DNA of 64,000 bases, from assembly GCA_965203375.1 (NCBI GenBank), contig OZ241886.1:1426001-1490000 (forward strand). The letters are read 5' to 3'. This stretch comes from CATQHS01 sp965203375. Lineage in GTDB: Bacteria > Actinomycetota > Acidimicrobiia > Acidimicrobiales > Aldehydirespiratoraceae. Shown piece after piece: positions 30,172 through 37,258 of the stretch (its first letter is position 1; every line of letters begins with the position of its first letter). Under the pieces are notes generated by a model that worked only from the letters and a program-made list of their open reading frames with translations, searched no databases and had not been told where the DNA came from. The position numbers were made by a program, and so were the translations under genes.

Positions 30172-31377
30172 TTATCGGTATAGGGATCTGACACTCCAGT
30201 CTTTTATCTCTTCTAGAAATTGTTTTGCTTCGCTGTCTGTTAGTTTATACATCTTAGTCCCGATGCCAACGTCATTAACTCGGTATACATAGTCTTGTGC
30301 GGCTGGAATGCTCTCATAGTCACAGTGGGAAATAGTTTCATATGTGACATTACAGAACAAATAGCTGCCTGGGGCCATGTTCACTTCGAGTATACCTGGC
30401 CAGTCAATATTGATGTAACGAACAGGTGTGTTTTGGCGTACTCTCTCGTGTGTCTCACTGCCGTAAGGTATTCCCCATCCGAATTCCCATCCGAGAGATA
30501 CAGAAAGAGGATATGAGTCGAGATCGTGGACAGCCGCACCGTCGTCGGAGATTGCCGTCCACCAGATGCCGATGTCAGCGTCGTTGACGACCGCTATGGA
30601 CACACCTGGTGCTAAGAAGTCGATAAATGGTGGCACATCTGTACCGATCTGCCCTATGGCTACCAAAGTGATCGTTGCCGGTTCGCTCAAAGGATCATAT
30701 GAGTCTCTACGCCCGTGCAGGAACCGGTAATATCGTTCGCTCCCTTCCTGTTCTCGTTCAATATAGGCACGGCCATTGCTGAAATGGACATAGAAAGGAA
30801 TATAACTCTCCCTGTATATTGATTCGCTGAGACTGCAGCCTGCTATAAGATCTTCTACTGGGGAAACCACACAGACCGAAAAAGATTCAGAAGATTTGAG
30901 GTATGTCTCGGCTGTGCCGTCGGATCCTGTGGCAATGAGATCTATCGGAGAAGCCGCGATAGCGTCGGCTGTGGATCGTATCTGCACTCCAGGAGGTATG
31001 AACGTTCGTGACCCGTGAGTCTGTTCTCCTAAAACTTCGCCTCCGACTGTGTTCCACCATTCCGACGATTTTCTATCGTTGATCACGGCGATCTGCAGAT
31101 CGGGTATCACCCCGAAGGCGATGTCGTCGTTCGGGTCCACATCGCCATAAGCTATGAACCTGACCCTCACCTCGACATCCTCATCGAACTGCGGATACGG
31201 TACGGACGAGGGCGCAGGCTCAACCGTCGTTGCGGTCACCGCTGGTGCCGAGGCCGCCGTGGGCTCAGGCGGTACAGGAGGGGGCGCAGACTCAGACCCG
31301 CCGCTACAGGCCGCCCCCGCTGCCAGCGCGCACAGCCACAATCCCCGACGGACCCGCCGAGCATTCTGATACTTCAT
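30172..31377 (-). CDS. Two-repeat lipoprotein of the tandem family, member 1 (type 2), first in the array
   Basis: A 401-residue type 2 paralogue and the promoter-proximal member. The leader MKYQNARRVRRGLWLCALAAGAACSGG is shorter and partly different, keeping only the hydrophobic core and lipobox region. The body is almost the same as member 4. The ATG at 31377 lies 7 nt after the PAC2 stop codon with no room for a promoter. The array is therefore most simply transcribed from the PAC2 promoter, and the high-GC to low-GC junction falls exactly here. Two internal repeats with paired cysteines are again present (VCVVSPVEDLIAGC; FCNVTYETISHC). Confidence 0.72.
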   Translation of the reverse strand: MKYQNARRVRRGLWLCALAAGAACSGGSESAPPPVPPEPTAASAPAVTATTVEPAPSSVPYPQFDEDVEVRVRFIAYGDVDPNDDIAFGVIPDLQIAVINDRKSSEWWNTVGGEVLGEQTHGSRTFIPPGVQIRSTADAIAASPIDLIATGSDGTAETYLKSSESFSVCVVSPVEDLIAGCSLSESIYRESYIPFYVHFSNGRAYIEREQEGSERYYRFLHGRRDSYDPLSEPATITLVAIGQIGTDVPPFIDFLAPGVSIAVVNDADIGIWWTAISDDGAAVHDLDSYPLSVSLGWEFGWGIPYGSETHERVRQNTPVRYINIDWPGILEVNMAPGSYLFCNVTYETISHCDYESIPAAQDYVYRVNDVGIGTKMYKLTDSEAKQFLEEIKDWSVRSLYR

Positions 31378-31384
31378 GGTCGCT

Positions 31385-32266
31385 TCACTCTCGGTCGGCC
31401 TCGAAGCCGGGGTCGGGGTCGGTCCGGTTGCGCAGGTAGCGCTCTAGTTCGGCGGCGAGGTCGTCGGGGCTGGGCACCTGGCGGGCGGCCCGCTCGTCGG
31501 CTCGCATTTCCAGTCGGCGCACGTATTTCTCCACGTCGTCGTCGCCGGCCATGGCCTGGTCGACCTGCTCCTCCCACTGCCGGGCCGGTTCGTCCAGCTC
31601 GGCCCAGCCGGTGTTGAGGCCGGTGATCCGCTCCAGGCGCTCCAGCAGCGCCCGGGAGCCCTTCGGGTTGGGGGCGCCCGAGACGTAGTGGGGCACCGAC
31701 ACCCGCAGAGACGCGGCCGGGACCCCGGCCCGGGCGAAACGGTCCTGCAGCGCGCCCACCACCCCGGTCGGGCCCTGGTAGCTGGGGCGCCCCAGGCCCA
31801 GCGCGGCGGCCAGCTCGGGGTCGGAGCTGGATCCGGTCACGGCGAAGGGGCGGGTGTGGGGCACCTCGGCCATCTGGGCGCCCAGAGTGACCATGAGCGC
31901 GGCCCCCGTCGCCTCGGCCGCCTCCGCCACGGCGTCGGCGAAGGCGCCCCACCGCAGATTGGGCTCAGCCCCCGCCACCATCACCAGGTCCCGGCCCGCG
32001 CCGGGGAACGGCAGCGCCTCGACCGCCACGTCGGGCCAGACGATCCGGCGGCGGCCGTCGACCATCCGGGCCTGGGGGCGCTGCTCGTTGAAGTTGAACA
32101 GCTCCTCGGGGTCGATGCGGGCCAGCCGGACGGCTCGGCCCCGCTCGCTCAGCCACTCAAGGGCCCCGGTGGCGGCCGAGCCGGCGTCGAACCAGCCCCG
32201 GAAGGCCGCGGCCATCACCGGAGAGCGCAGAGCCGGAGGCGGCGACTCCCACACCAGCAAGCTCAC
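31385..32266 (-). CDS. PAC2 family protein
   Basis: A 293-residue member of the PAC2 family, related to proteasome assembly chaperone 2 and widespread in actinobacteria with or without a proteasome. Typical blocks are MAAAFRGWFDAGSAATGALEWL at the N-terminus (nucleoside-phosphorylase-like fold), TLGAQMAEVPHTRP and VPHYVSGAPNPKGSRALLERL. The C-terminus is a charged helical tail. It starts at GTG 32266, divergent from the leuA control region, with a CATGCT hexamer 6 nt upstream that could be a -10 element. The molecular function in bacteria is not established. The lipoprotein array follows it by 7 bp. Confidence 0.88.
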   Translation of the reverse strand: MSLLVWESPPPALRSPVMAAAFRGWFDAGSAATGALEWLSERGRAVRLARIDPEELFNFNEQRPQARMVDGRRRIVWPDVAVEALPFPGAGRDLVMVAGAEPNLRWGAFADAVAEAAEATGAALMVTLGAQMAEVPHTRPFAVTGSSSDPELAAALGLGRPSYQGPTGVVGALQDRFARAGVPAASLRVSVPHYVSGAPNPKGSRALLERLERITGLNTGWAELDEPARQWEEQVDQAMAGDDDVEKYVRRLEMRADERAARQVPSPDDLAAELERYLRNRTDPDPGFEADRE

Positions 32267-32295
32267 CGCCCCAGCATGGCACGGCGCCGCGGAGG

Positions 32296-32324
32296 TTGGA
32301 CTCCGCCGCCGGCGGGGCTAGCGT
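32296..32324 (+). promoter_or_regulatory. Promoter of the leuA leader
   Basis: TTGGAC at 32296-32301, a 17-bp spacer and TAGCGT at 32319-32324 form a near-ideal sigma-70-type promoter (TANNNT -10). The expected start point is at or next to 32331, the first base of the leader-peptide GTG, so the leader message is probably leaderless. Confidence 0.75.
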
Positions 32325-32330
32325 GGGGCC

Positions 32331-32366
32331 GTGACCCCCGCCGCCTCCCTGCTCCTGCTGATGTAG
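32331..32366 (+). CDS. leuA attenuator leader peptide (MTPAASLLLLM)
   Basis: An 11-residue frame from GTG 32331 to TAG 32364-32366 that carries four consecutive leucine codons (CTG CTC CTG CTG, 32349-32360) just before an RNA hairpin. This is the hallmark of translation-controlled attenuation of leucine synthesis. When charged Leu-tRNA is scarce the ribosome should stall on the Leu run, covering the left arm of the hairpin at 32366. The frame is too short for standard gene callers. Similar leaders are known before leuA in other actinobacteria. Confidence 0.85.
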   Translation: MTPAASLLLLM

Positions 32367-32406
32367 GCGAGCGCCACATACCGGTGCTCGCCGAGTCCCC
32401 TCGTGC
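32366..32406 (+). promoter_or_regulatory. Alternative pause hairpin / antiterminator of the leuA leader
   Basis: Pause hairpin: 32366-32375 pairs with 32383-32392 (10 bp including one G-U, 7-nt loop). Competing antiterminator: 32390-32395 (gccgag) can pair with 32400-32406 (ctcg-t-gc, one bulge). It excludes both the pause hairpin and the left arm of the terminator. The geometry is that of classical attenuation. Confidence 0.65.
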
Positions 32407-32426
32407 CTTCGGGCCGGGGGGATTTT
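32396..32426 (+). terminator. Intrinsic terminator of the leuA attenuator
   Basis: The left arm at 32396-32407 pairs with 32412-32422 around a TTCG tetraloop (11 bp with one bulged T and one G-U), directly followed by TTTT at 32423-32426. It sits 30 nt after the leader-peptide stop and 94 nt before the leuA frame, as expected for an attenuator. Confidence 0.85.
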
Positions 32427-32520
32427 CAGTTCTCGGGCCGCCAGGTCCGACACCCGCAACCACCCAGAACCCCCACACAAACAACCCACCACGAACTCCG
32501 CACCACAACCCGCAAAGGAC

Positions 32521-34251
32521 GTGATCGACATGAAGACGATGCCGTTCGAGAAGTACCGGCCCTATCCGGCGGTGGAGCTTCCCGACCGCACCTGGCCCGA
32601 CCGCCGGCTGGAGAAGGCCCCGCTGTGGTGCTCGGTCGATCTGCGCGACGGCAACCAGGCCCTGGTCGACCCCATGGACATTTCCCGCAAGCAGCGGATG
32701 TACGACCACCTGGTCCACATGGGCTTCACCGAGATCGAGATCGGGTTCCCGGCCGCGTCCCAGCCCGACTTCGACTTCTGCCGCCTCCTGGTGGAGCAGG
32801 ACCTGATCCCCGACCACGTGACCGTCCAAGTGCTGACCCAGGCCCGGCCCGAGCTCATCGACCGCACCTTCGAGGCCGTCGAGGGGGCGCCCCGGGCGAT
32901 CGTCCACCTGTACAACTCCACCTCGGTCACCCAGCGCCGGGTGGTGTTCGGCGCCGACCGGGCCGGCATCGTCGACATCGCCGTGGCCGGGGCCGAGCAG
33001 TGCATGCGGGGCCTCGACCGGGCCGGGCCGGGCGGCTCGGGCATCCGCTTCGAGTACTCGCCCGAGAGCTACACCGGCACCGAGCCCGACTTCGCGGTTG
33101 AGGTGTGCGAGGCGGTCATGGACGTCTTCGGCCCCACCCCGGACTGGCCGCTGATCCTGAACCTGCCGGCCACGGTGGAGATGTCCAGCCCCAACCTCTA
33201 CGGCGACCTGATCGAGCGCTTCCACCGCCAGATCCGCAGCCGCGACAGCATCGTGCTGTCGCTGCACCCCCACAACGACCGGGGCACGGCCGTGGCCGCC
33301 GCCGAGTTCGGGCTGATGGCCGGGGCCGACCGGGTGGAGGGCACGCTGTTCGGCAACGGCGAGCGCACCGGCAACGTCGACCTGGTGACCATCGCCCTGA
33401 ACCTGTTCACCCAGGGCGTCGACCCCGAGCTCGACATCAGCGACATCGACGCCGCCCGCCGGGTGTTCGAGTACGCCAACCGCATGACCGTGCCCGAGCG
33501 CCACCCCTACGCCGGCGACCTGGTGTACACCGCCTTCTCCGGCAGCCACCAGGACGCCATCAAGAAGGGCATGGCCGCCATCTACGACGTGGCCCCCGGC
33601 GAGCCGCTCACCGGCGCCTACGACCAGTGGGACGTGCCCTACCTGCCCATCGACCCCCACCACCTGGGCCGCAGCTACGAGGCGGTGGTGCGGGTCAACA
33701 GCCAGTCCGGCAAGGGCGGCGTGGCCTACGTGCTGCTCCACGAGTACGGCCTCGACCTGCCCCGCGACCTCCAGGCCAACTTCTCCCGGGTCATCCAGAC
33801 CGTGACCGAGGACACCGGCACCGAGATCACCTCCTATGAGATCCACCGCCGGTTCGTCAGCGAGTACGTGACCCCCGCCGACCCCTGGATCGAGCTGATC
33901 GGGCACCGGGCCACCACCGACACGCTGGTGGCGGACCGGAGCGAGATCGAGGCCCGGCTGCTGGTGGGCGGGGCCGAGCGCACCGTCACCGGGGAGGGGA
34001 ACGGCCCCATAGACGCCTTCGTCTCGGCCCTGCAGGCCGACGGGCTGTTCGCGGGCAAGATCGTCGACTACTACGAGCACGCCATCGGCTCCGGCAGCGA
34101 CGCCACCGCCGCCGCCTACGTGGAGGTCGACACCGGCGACCGCTACACCACCTGGGGGGTGGGGATCCACGAGTCGATCGTGTCGGCCTCGCTGCGGGCG
34201 GTGGTCAGCACCGTGGAGCGCATGCACCGCGCCGGCCGGGTCCACGGATAG
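32521..34251 (+). CDS. leuA: 2-isopropylmalate synthase
   Basis: A 576-residue enzyme that condenses acetyl-CoA with 2-oxoisovalerate, the first committed step of leucine synthesis. The metal site is visible in WCSVDLRDGNQALVDP and the LHPHNDRGT (HxH) motif, and the barrel ends in VEGTLFGNGERTGNVDL. The C-terminal third is the LeuA allosteric dimer domain, where leucine inhibits. The long form matches the actinobacterial/plant-like LeuA type. The start is GTG 32521 or, equally likely, ATG 32530, served by AAGGA at 32514-32518. Expression is controlled by the leader at 32296-32426. The last 24 bp are duplicated 43 bp downstream and give the next gene its start codon. Confidence 0.95.
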   Translation: MIDMKTMPFEKYRPYPAVELPDRTWPDRRLEKAPLWCSVDLRDGNQALVDPMDISRKQRMYDHLVHMGFTEIEIGFPAASQPDFDFCRLLVEQDLIPDHVTVQVLTQARPELIDRTFEAVEGAPRAIVHLYNSTSVTQRRVVFGADRAGIVDIAVAGAEQCMRGLDRAGPGGSGIRFEYSPESYTGTEPDFAVEVCEAVMDVFGPTPDWPLILNLPATVEMSSPNLYGDLIERFHRQIRSRDSIVLSLHPHNDRGTAVAAAEFGLMAGADRVEGTLFGNGERTGNVDLVTIALNLFTQGVDPELDISDIDAARRVFEYANRMTVPERHPYAGDLVYTAFSGSHQDAIKKGMAAIYDVAPGEPLTGAYDQWDVPYLPIDPHHLGRSYEAVVRVNSQSGKGGVAYVLLHEYGLDLPRDLQANFSRVIQTVTEDTGTEITSYEIHRRFVSEYVTPADPWIELIGHRATTDTLVADRSEIEARLLVGGAERTVTGEGNGPIDAFVSALQADGLFAGKIVDYYEHAIGSGSDATAAAYVEVDTGDRYTTWGVGIHESIVSASLRAVVSTVERMHRAGRVHG

Positions 34252-34294
34252 ACCGGCGAAGCGCAAGCGCCGCGCCGGCCGGGTCCATGGATAG
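34228..34294. repeat. Duplicated 3' end of leuA that creates the next start codon
   Basis: 34228-34251 (last codons and TAG of leuA) and 34271-34294 are 24-bp copies with a single difference, C to T. That base turns CACGG into CATGG and so makes the ATG at 34287 used by the PIG-L gene. Confidence 0.88.
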
Positions 34295-35036
34295 AGCAGG
34301 CTCTGGCCGGGATCGGCCGGGTCCGGCCGCGCTGGAGGCGCTGCCCGAGGACTGGGACCGGGCCATCGCCGTGGTGGCCCACCCCGACGACCTCGAGTAC
34401 GGCGCCTCGGCCGCCATCGCCCGCTGGACCAGCCTCGGCAAAGACGTCCGCTACGTGCTGGCCACCCGGGGCGAGGCCGGCATCGACTCGGTGCCGCCCG
34501 AGCGGGCCGGCCCGCTGCGCACCGACGAGCAGGTGGCCGCCGGGGCCGCGGTGGGGGTGTCGGCGGTGGAGTTCCTCGACCACCCCGACGGCCTGGTGGT
34601 CAACGGGATCGAGCTGCGGCGGGACCTGGCCGCGGCCATCCGCCGCCACCGGCCGGAGGCGATCATCGGGTTGAACTACCGCGACCGCTGGGGCGAGGCC
34701 GGGCCGTGGAACCACGTCGATCACCGCGAGCTGGGCCGGGCCCTGCCCGACGCGGTGCGCGACGCCGCCAACCGCTGGCTGTTCGCCGACGCGGGCGAGC
34801 CGTGGGGCGGCGTCGGCTGGATCGCCTACGCTGGCTCGCCCTCGCCCACCCACGGGGTGGACGTGACCGGCCACTTCGACCGGGGCGTGGCCGCGCTGTC
34901 GTGTCACCGCACCTACATCGAGAGCCTCGGCGACCCCTCTTTCGACCCGGAGTCGTTCCTGCGGGGCGGCTGCGAGCAGGCCGGGAGGATGCTGGGCGCC
35001 GATCTGGCCGTGGCCTTCGAGCTGGTTTTGGTTTGA
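34287..35036 (+). CDS. PIG-L/LmbE family N-acetylglucosaminyl deacetylase-like protein
   Basis: A 249-residue zinc deacetylase fold. The signature AHPDDLEYGASAAIARW gives the first His and Asp ligands, and NHVDHRELG gives the third His. Actinobacterial relatives include MshB and Mca of the mycothiol pathway and diverse GlcNAc deacetylases, so an N-deacetylase acting on an amino sugar or related amide is likely. Which one cannot be decided. The first about 20 residues are not conserved and are read from the duplicated leuA tail, so the functional start could lie later, near ALEALPEDWDRAIAVV. It follows leuA by 35 bp and is probably in the same transcript. Confidence 0.85.
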   Translation: MDRAGSGRDRPGPAALEALPEDWDRAIAVVAHPDDLEYGASAAIARWTSLGKDVRYVLATRGEAGIDSVPPERAGPLRTDEQVAAGAAVGVSAVEFLDHPDGLVVNGIELRRDLAAAIRRHRPEAIIGLNYRDRWGEAGPWNHVDHRELGRALPDAVRDAANRWLFADAGEPWGGVGWIAYAGSPSPTHGVDVTGHFDRGVAALSCHRTYIESLGDPSFDPESFLRGGCEQAGRMLGADLAVAFELVLV

Positions 35037-35196
35037 ACCGCCGGTCTTGACCGCCGGCCTGATCCCGGCCTGATCCCGGCCTGATCCGGTCTGAACCGCC
35101 AGTCTTGGTCGCCGAGACCGGCGGCTCGGCGGGCTGGCGGGCGCGGGCTCGGGTGTCCGACTGGCGCCGAGGCCGCCGACGGCGCAGACTCGCGCC
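35037..35196. repeat. Spacer with tandem 12-bp repeats
   Basis: From about 35053 to 35100 the unit cctgatcccggc recurs three times, flanked by two copies of gaaccgcc(g/a)gtcttg (35036-35050 and 35093-35107). No gene is visible. The repeats belong to the same pattern of short duplications beside gene ends. Confidence 0.6.
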
Positions 35197-36174
35197 GTGG
35201 CCTTCGCCCTGATGCGGTTCAACTTCGTCAGCCCCGACCCCGCCGACGCCGAGGCGGTGAGCGACCGCTACCGGGCCGGGCTGGAGCTGGCCCGCCACGG
35301 GGACGGCCGCGGCTTCGACGCCGTCTCGCTGGAGGAGCACCACTGCACCCCGATGGGCTGGAGCCCCACGCCCCTGGTGAACGCGGCCATGATCCTGTCG
35401 GGTACCGAGCGGCTCAGCGTGATCGTCTCCGCCCTGCTGCTGCCCCTCCACGACCCGGTGCGGGCGGCCGAGGACCTGGCCGTCATCGACCTGGTGAGCC
35501 GGGGCCGGATCATGGTGTGTACCGGGCTGGGGTACCGGCCGGAGGAGTACGCCGCCTTCGGCCGGGAGTGGCGGCGGCGGGGCCGGATCCTCGACGAGGC
35601 GCTGGAGGTGATGCTGAAGGCCTGGACCGGCGAGCCCTTCGAGCGCAACGGCCAGACGGTGCAGGCCACGCCGCTGCCCTACACCCGGCCCCACCCGATG
35701 GTGCTGATCGGGGGGTCGTCGGAGGCGTCGGCCAGGCGGGCGGCCCGGCTCGGGCTCCCCCTGCAGCTACCGGGCCAGTTCCCCGAGATCGAGGCGCTGT
35801 ACTACGCCGAGTGCGAGCGGCTGGGCACGTCGGGCTTCTGCGTCGCCCCCGACAACGTGGTGATGCTGCACGTGGCCGAGGACCCCGACCGGGTGTGGGC
35901 CGAGCACGGGCACTGCTTCCTGTTCGAGGCCGCCGCCTACAAGTCCTGGCAGCCCCCGGGCCAGACCTCGGCGGTGTGCTCGTCGGCCACCACCGTCGAG
36001 GAGCTGCGGGCCGAGGGGATCTACCGGGTGCTCACCCCCGACGAGGCCGTCGAGCTGGCCCGGGCCTCGGGCGCCTTGAGCCTGCACCCGCTGGTGGGGG
36101 GGATGCCGGTGGAGGAGGCCTGGTCCAGCGTCGAGCTGACCGTCGACCGGGTCCTGCCCGCCCTGGCGGACTGA
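35197..36174 (+). CDS. LLM-class flavin-dependent oxidoreductase
   Basis: A 325-residue bacterial-luciferase-like TIM barrel that uses FMN or F420 for hydride transfer or monooxygenation. The pattern FDAVSLEEHHCTPMG, LLLPLHDPVRAAEDLAVIDLVS and GRIMVCTGLGYRPEEY is characteristic, followed by RPHPMVLIGGSSEASARRAARLG. The GTG at 35197 is the furthest start. The ATG at 35212 (MRFNFVSP) matches the usual N-terminus better and may be correct. The substrate is unknown. It is one of five family members in the window, which suits an actinobacterium with cofactor F420. Confidence 0.88.
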   Translation: MAFALMRFNFVSPDPADAEAVSDRYRAGLELARHGDGRGFDAVSLEEHHCTPMGWSPTPLVNAAMILSGTERLSVIVSALLLPLHDPVRAAEDLAVIDLVSRGRIMVCTGLGYRPEEYAAFGREWRRRGRILDEALEVMLKAWTGEPFERNGQTVQATPLPYTRPHPMVLIGGSSEASARRAARLGLPLQLPGQFPEIEALYYAECERLGTSGFCVAPDNVVMLHVAEDPDRVWAEHGHCFLFEAAAYKSWQPPGQTSAVCSSATTVEELRAEGIYRVLTPDEAVELARASGALSLHPLVGGMPVEEAWSSVELTVDRVLPALAD

Positions 36175-36341
36175 CCGCCGGAGGGGTCCGCCCGCTCTTG
36201 GGCTGGCTGTCGAGGGTCTGTTCGCCCCTTGGGCCGACTGTCGGAGGGTCCTGCTCGCCCCTGGGCTGATCGTTGAAGGGGTCCCGTCCGCCCTAGGCTG
36301 GCCCGGTTCGCTTGGACTGCACCCGTGGAGGTACCCGAGCC
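36175..36341. repeat. Spacer with four degenerate ~33-bp repeats
   Basis: Units ending in (c/t)ttgggc(t/c)g(g) or cctgggctg start at about 36172, 36208, 36239 and 36271. The first includes the stop codon of the preceding gene. The copies are far more diverged than other end-repeats in the window. No coding frame is visible. Confidence 0.55.
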
Positions 36342-37121
36342 GTGGACTACCAGCATCTGCTCTGTGAGCGCGACGGCGCCTATGTGACCGTCACCTTGAA
36401 CCGGCCCGAGCGCCGCAACTGCCTGTCGGGGGCCGTGCTCGGCGAGATCGAGCACGCCTTCGAGACGGTCGCCGGGATGGACGAGGTGGCCGGGGTGGTG
36501 CTCGCCTCCACCGGGCCGGTCTTCTCCTCGGGCCACGACCTGGGCGAGATGTCGGCCATGGAGGAGCCCGAGCTGCGGGGGCTCTTCGACGCCTGCACCC
36601 GGGCCATGAAGGCCATGGCCGCCGCCCCCCAGGTGGTGGTGGCCCAGGTGCAGGGGCTGGCCACCGCGGCCGGGGCCCAGTTGGCGGCCAGCGCCGATCT
36701 GATCGTGGCCTCCGAGGACGCCCGCTTCGCCACCCCCGGCGGGCGGGGAGGGCTGTTCTGCCACACCCCGATGGTGGCGGTGGCCCGCCAGGTCGGGCGC
36801 AAGCGGGCGGCCGAGATAGCCCTCACCGGCGACGTGATCGACGCGGCCACCGCCCTGGAGTGGGGGCTGGTCAACCGGGTGGTCCCCGCCGACCGGCTGG
36901 GCGAGGCCACCATGGAGCTGCTGGCCGCGGCCACCCGGGGCAGCCGCTACGCCAAGGGCATCGGCAAGCAGATCATGTACGCCCAGATGGACATGGCCGT
37001 GGACGACGCCTACGAGCTGGCCGTCGAGGCCATGGCCCGGGCCGCGGCCGCCGGCGACGGCGCCGAGTGGCCCCGGGCCTTCATCGAGAAGCGCCAGCCC
37101 GTCTGGACCCACACCGGATAG
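36342..37121 (+). CDS. Enoyl-CoA hydratase/isomerase-like protein (ECHDC3-like crotonase)
   Basis: A 259-residue crotonase. The GTG at 36342 follows GGAGGT at 36327-36332 (9-nt spacing). Blocks VFSSGHDLGEM, GLATAAGAQLAASADLIVAS and ATPGGRGGLFCHTPMVAVAR resemble the ECHDC3 branch. In that branch the two catalytic glutamates of true hydratases are not conserved, here at GAQLAAS and GGRGGLF. A plain enoyl-CoA hydratase reaction is therefore doubtful. It lies among luciferase-like oxidoreductases of unknown substrate. A co-transcribed role in degradation of an unusual acyl-CoA is only an inference. Confidence 0.87.
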   Translation: MDYQHLLCERDGAYVTVTLNRPERRNCLSGAVLGEIEHAFETVAGMDEVAGVVLASTGPVFSSGHDLGEMSAMEEPELRGLFDACTRAMKAMAAAPQVVVAQVQGLATAAGAQLAASADLIVASEDARFATPGGRGGLFCHTPMVAVARQVGRKRAAEIALTGDVIDAATALEWGLVNRVVPADRLGEATMELLAAATRGSRYAKGIGKQIMYAQMDMAVDDAYELAVEAMARAAAAGDGAEWPRAFIEKRQPVWTHTG

Positions 37122-37258
37122 CCGGGGCACTGGGCAGCGCCCCGGACCGAAAGCGGCTCGGTCTGAGGCCGTGGCGACAGGGCTGATGTGGGCTCGGTCT
37201 GAGGTCGGGGCCGGTATAGGCGTGGGGTTCGGTCTGAGGTCGGGGAGGCGGGGCTGAC
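37122..37258. repeat. Spacer with three copies of a tcggtctgagg unit resembling the next gene's start
   Basis: ctcggtctgagg recurs near 37157, 37194 and 37228. The stretch gggctgatgtggg-ctcggtctgaggtcgggg (from 37180) resembles the start region of the following gene (gggctgac-GTG-cagctcggg, from 37250), 70 bp away. No gene is present. Confidence 0.6.
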
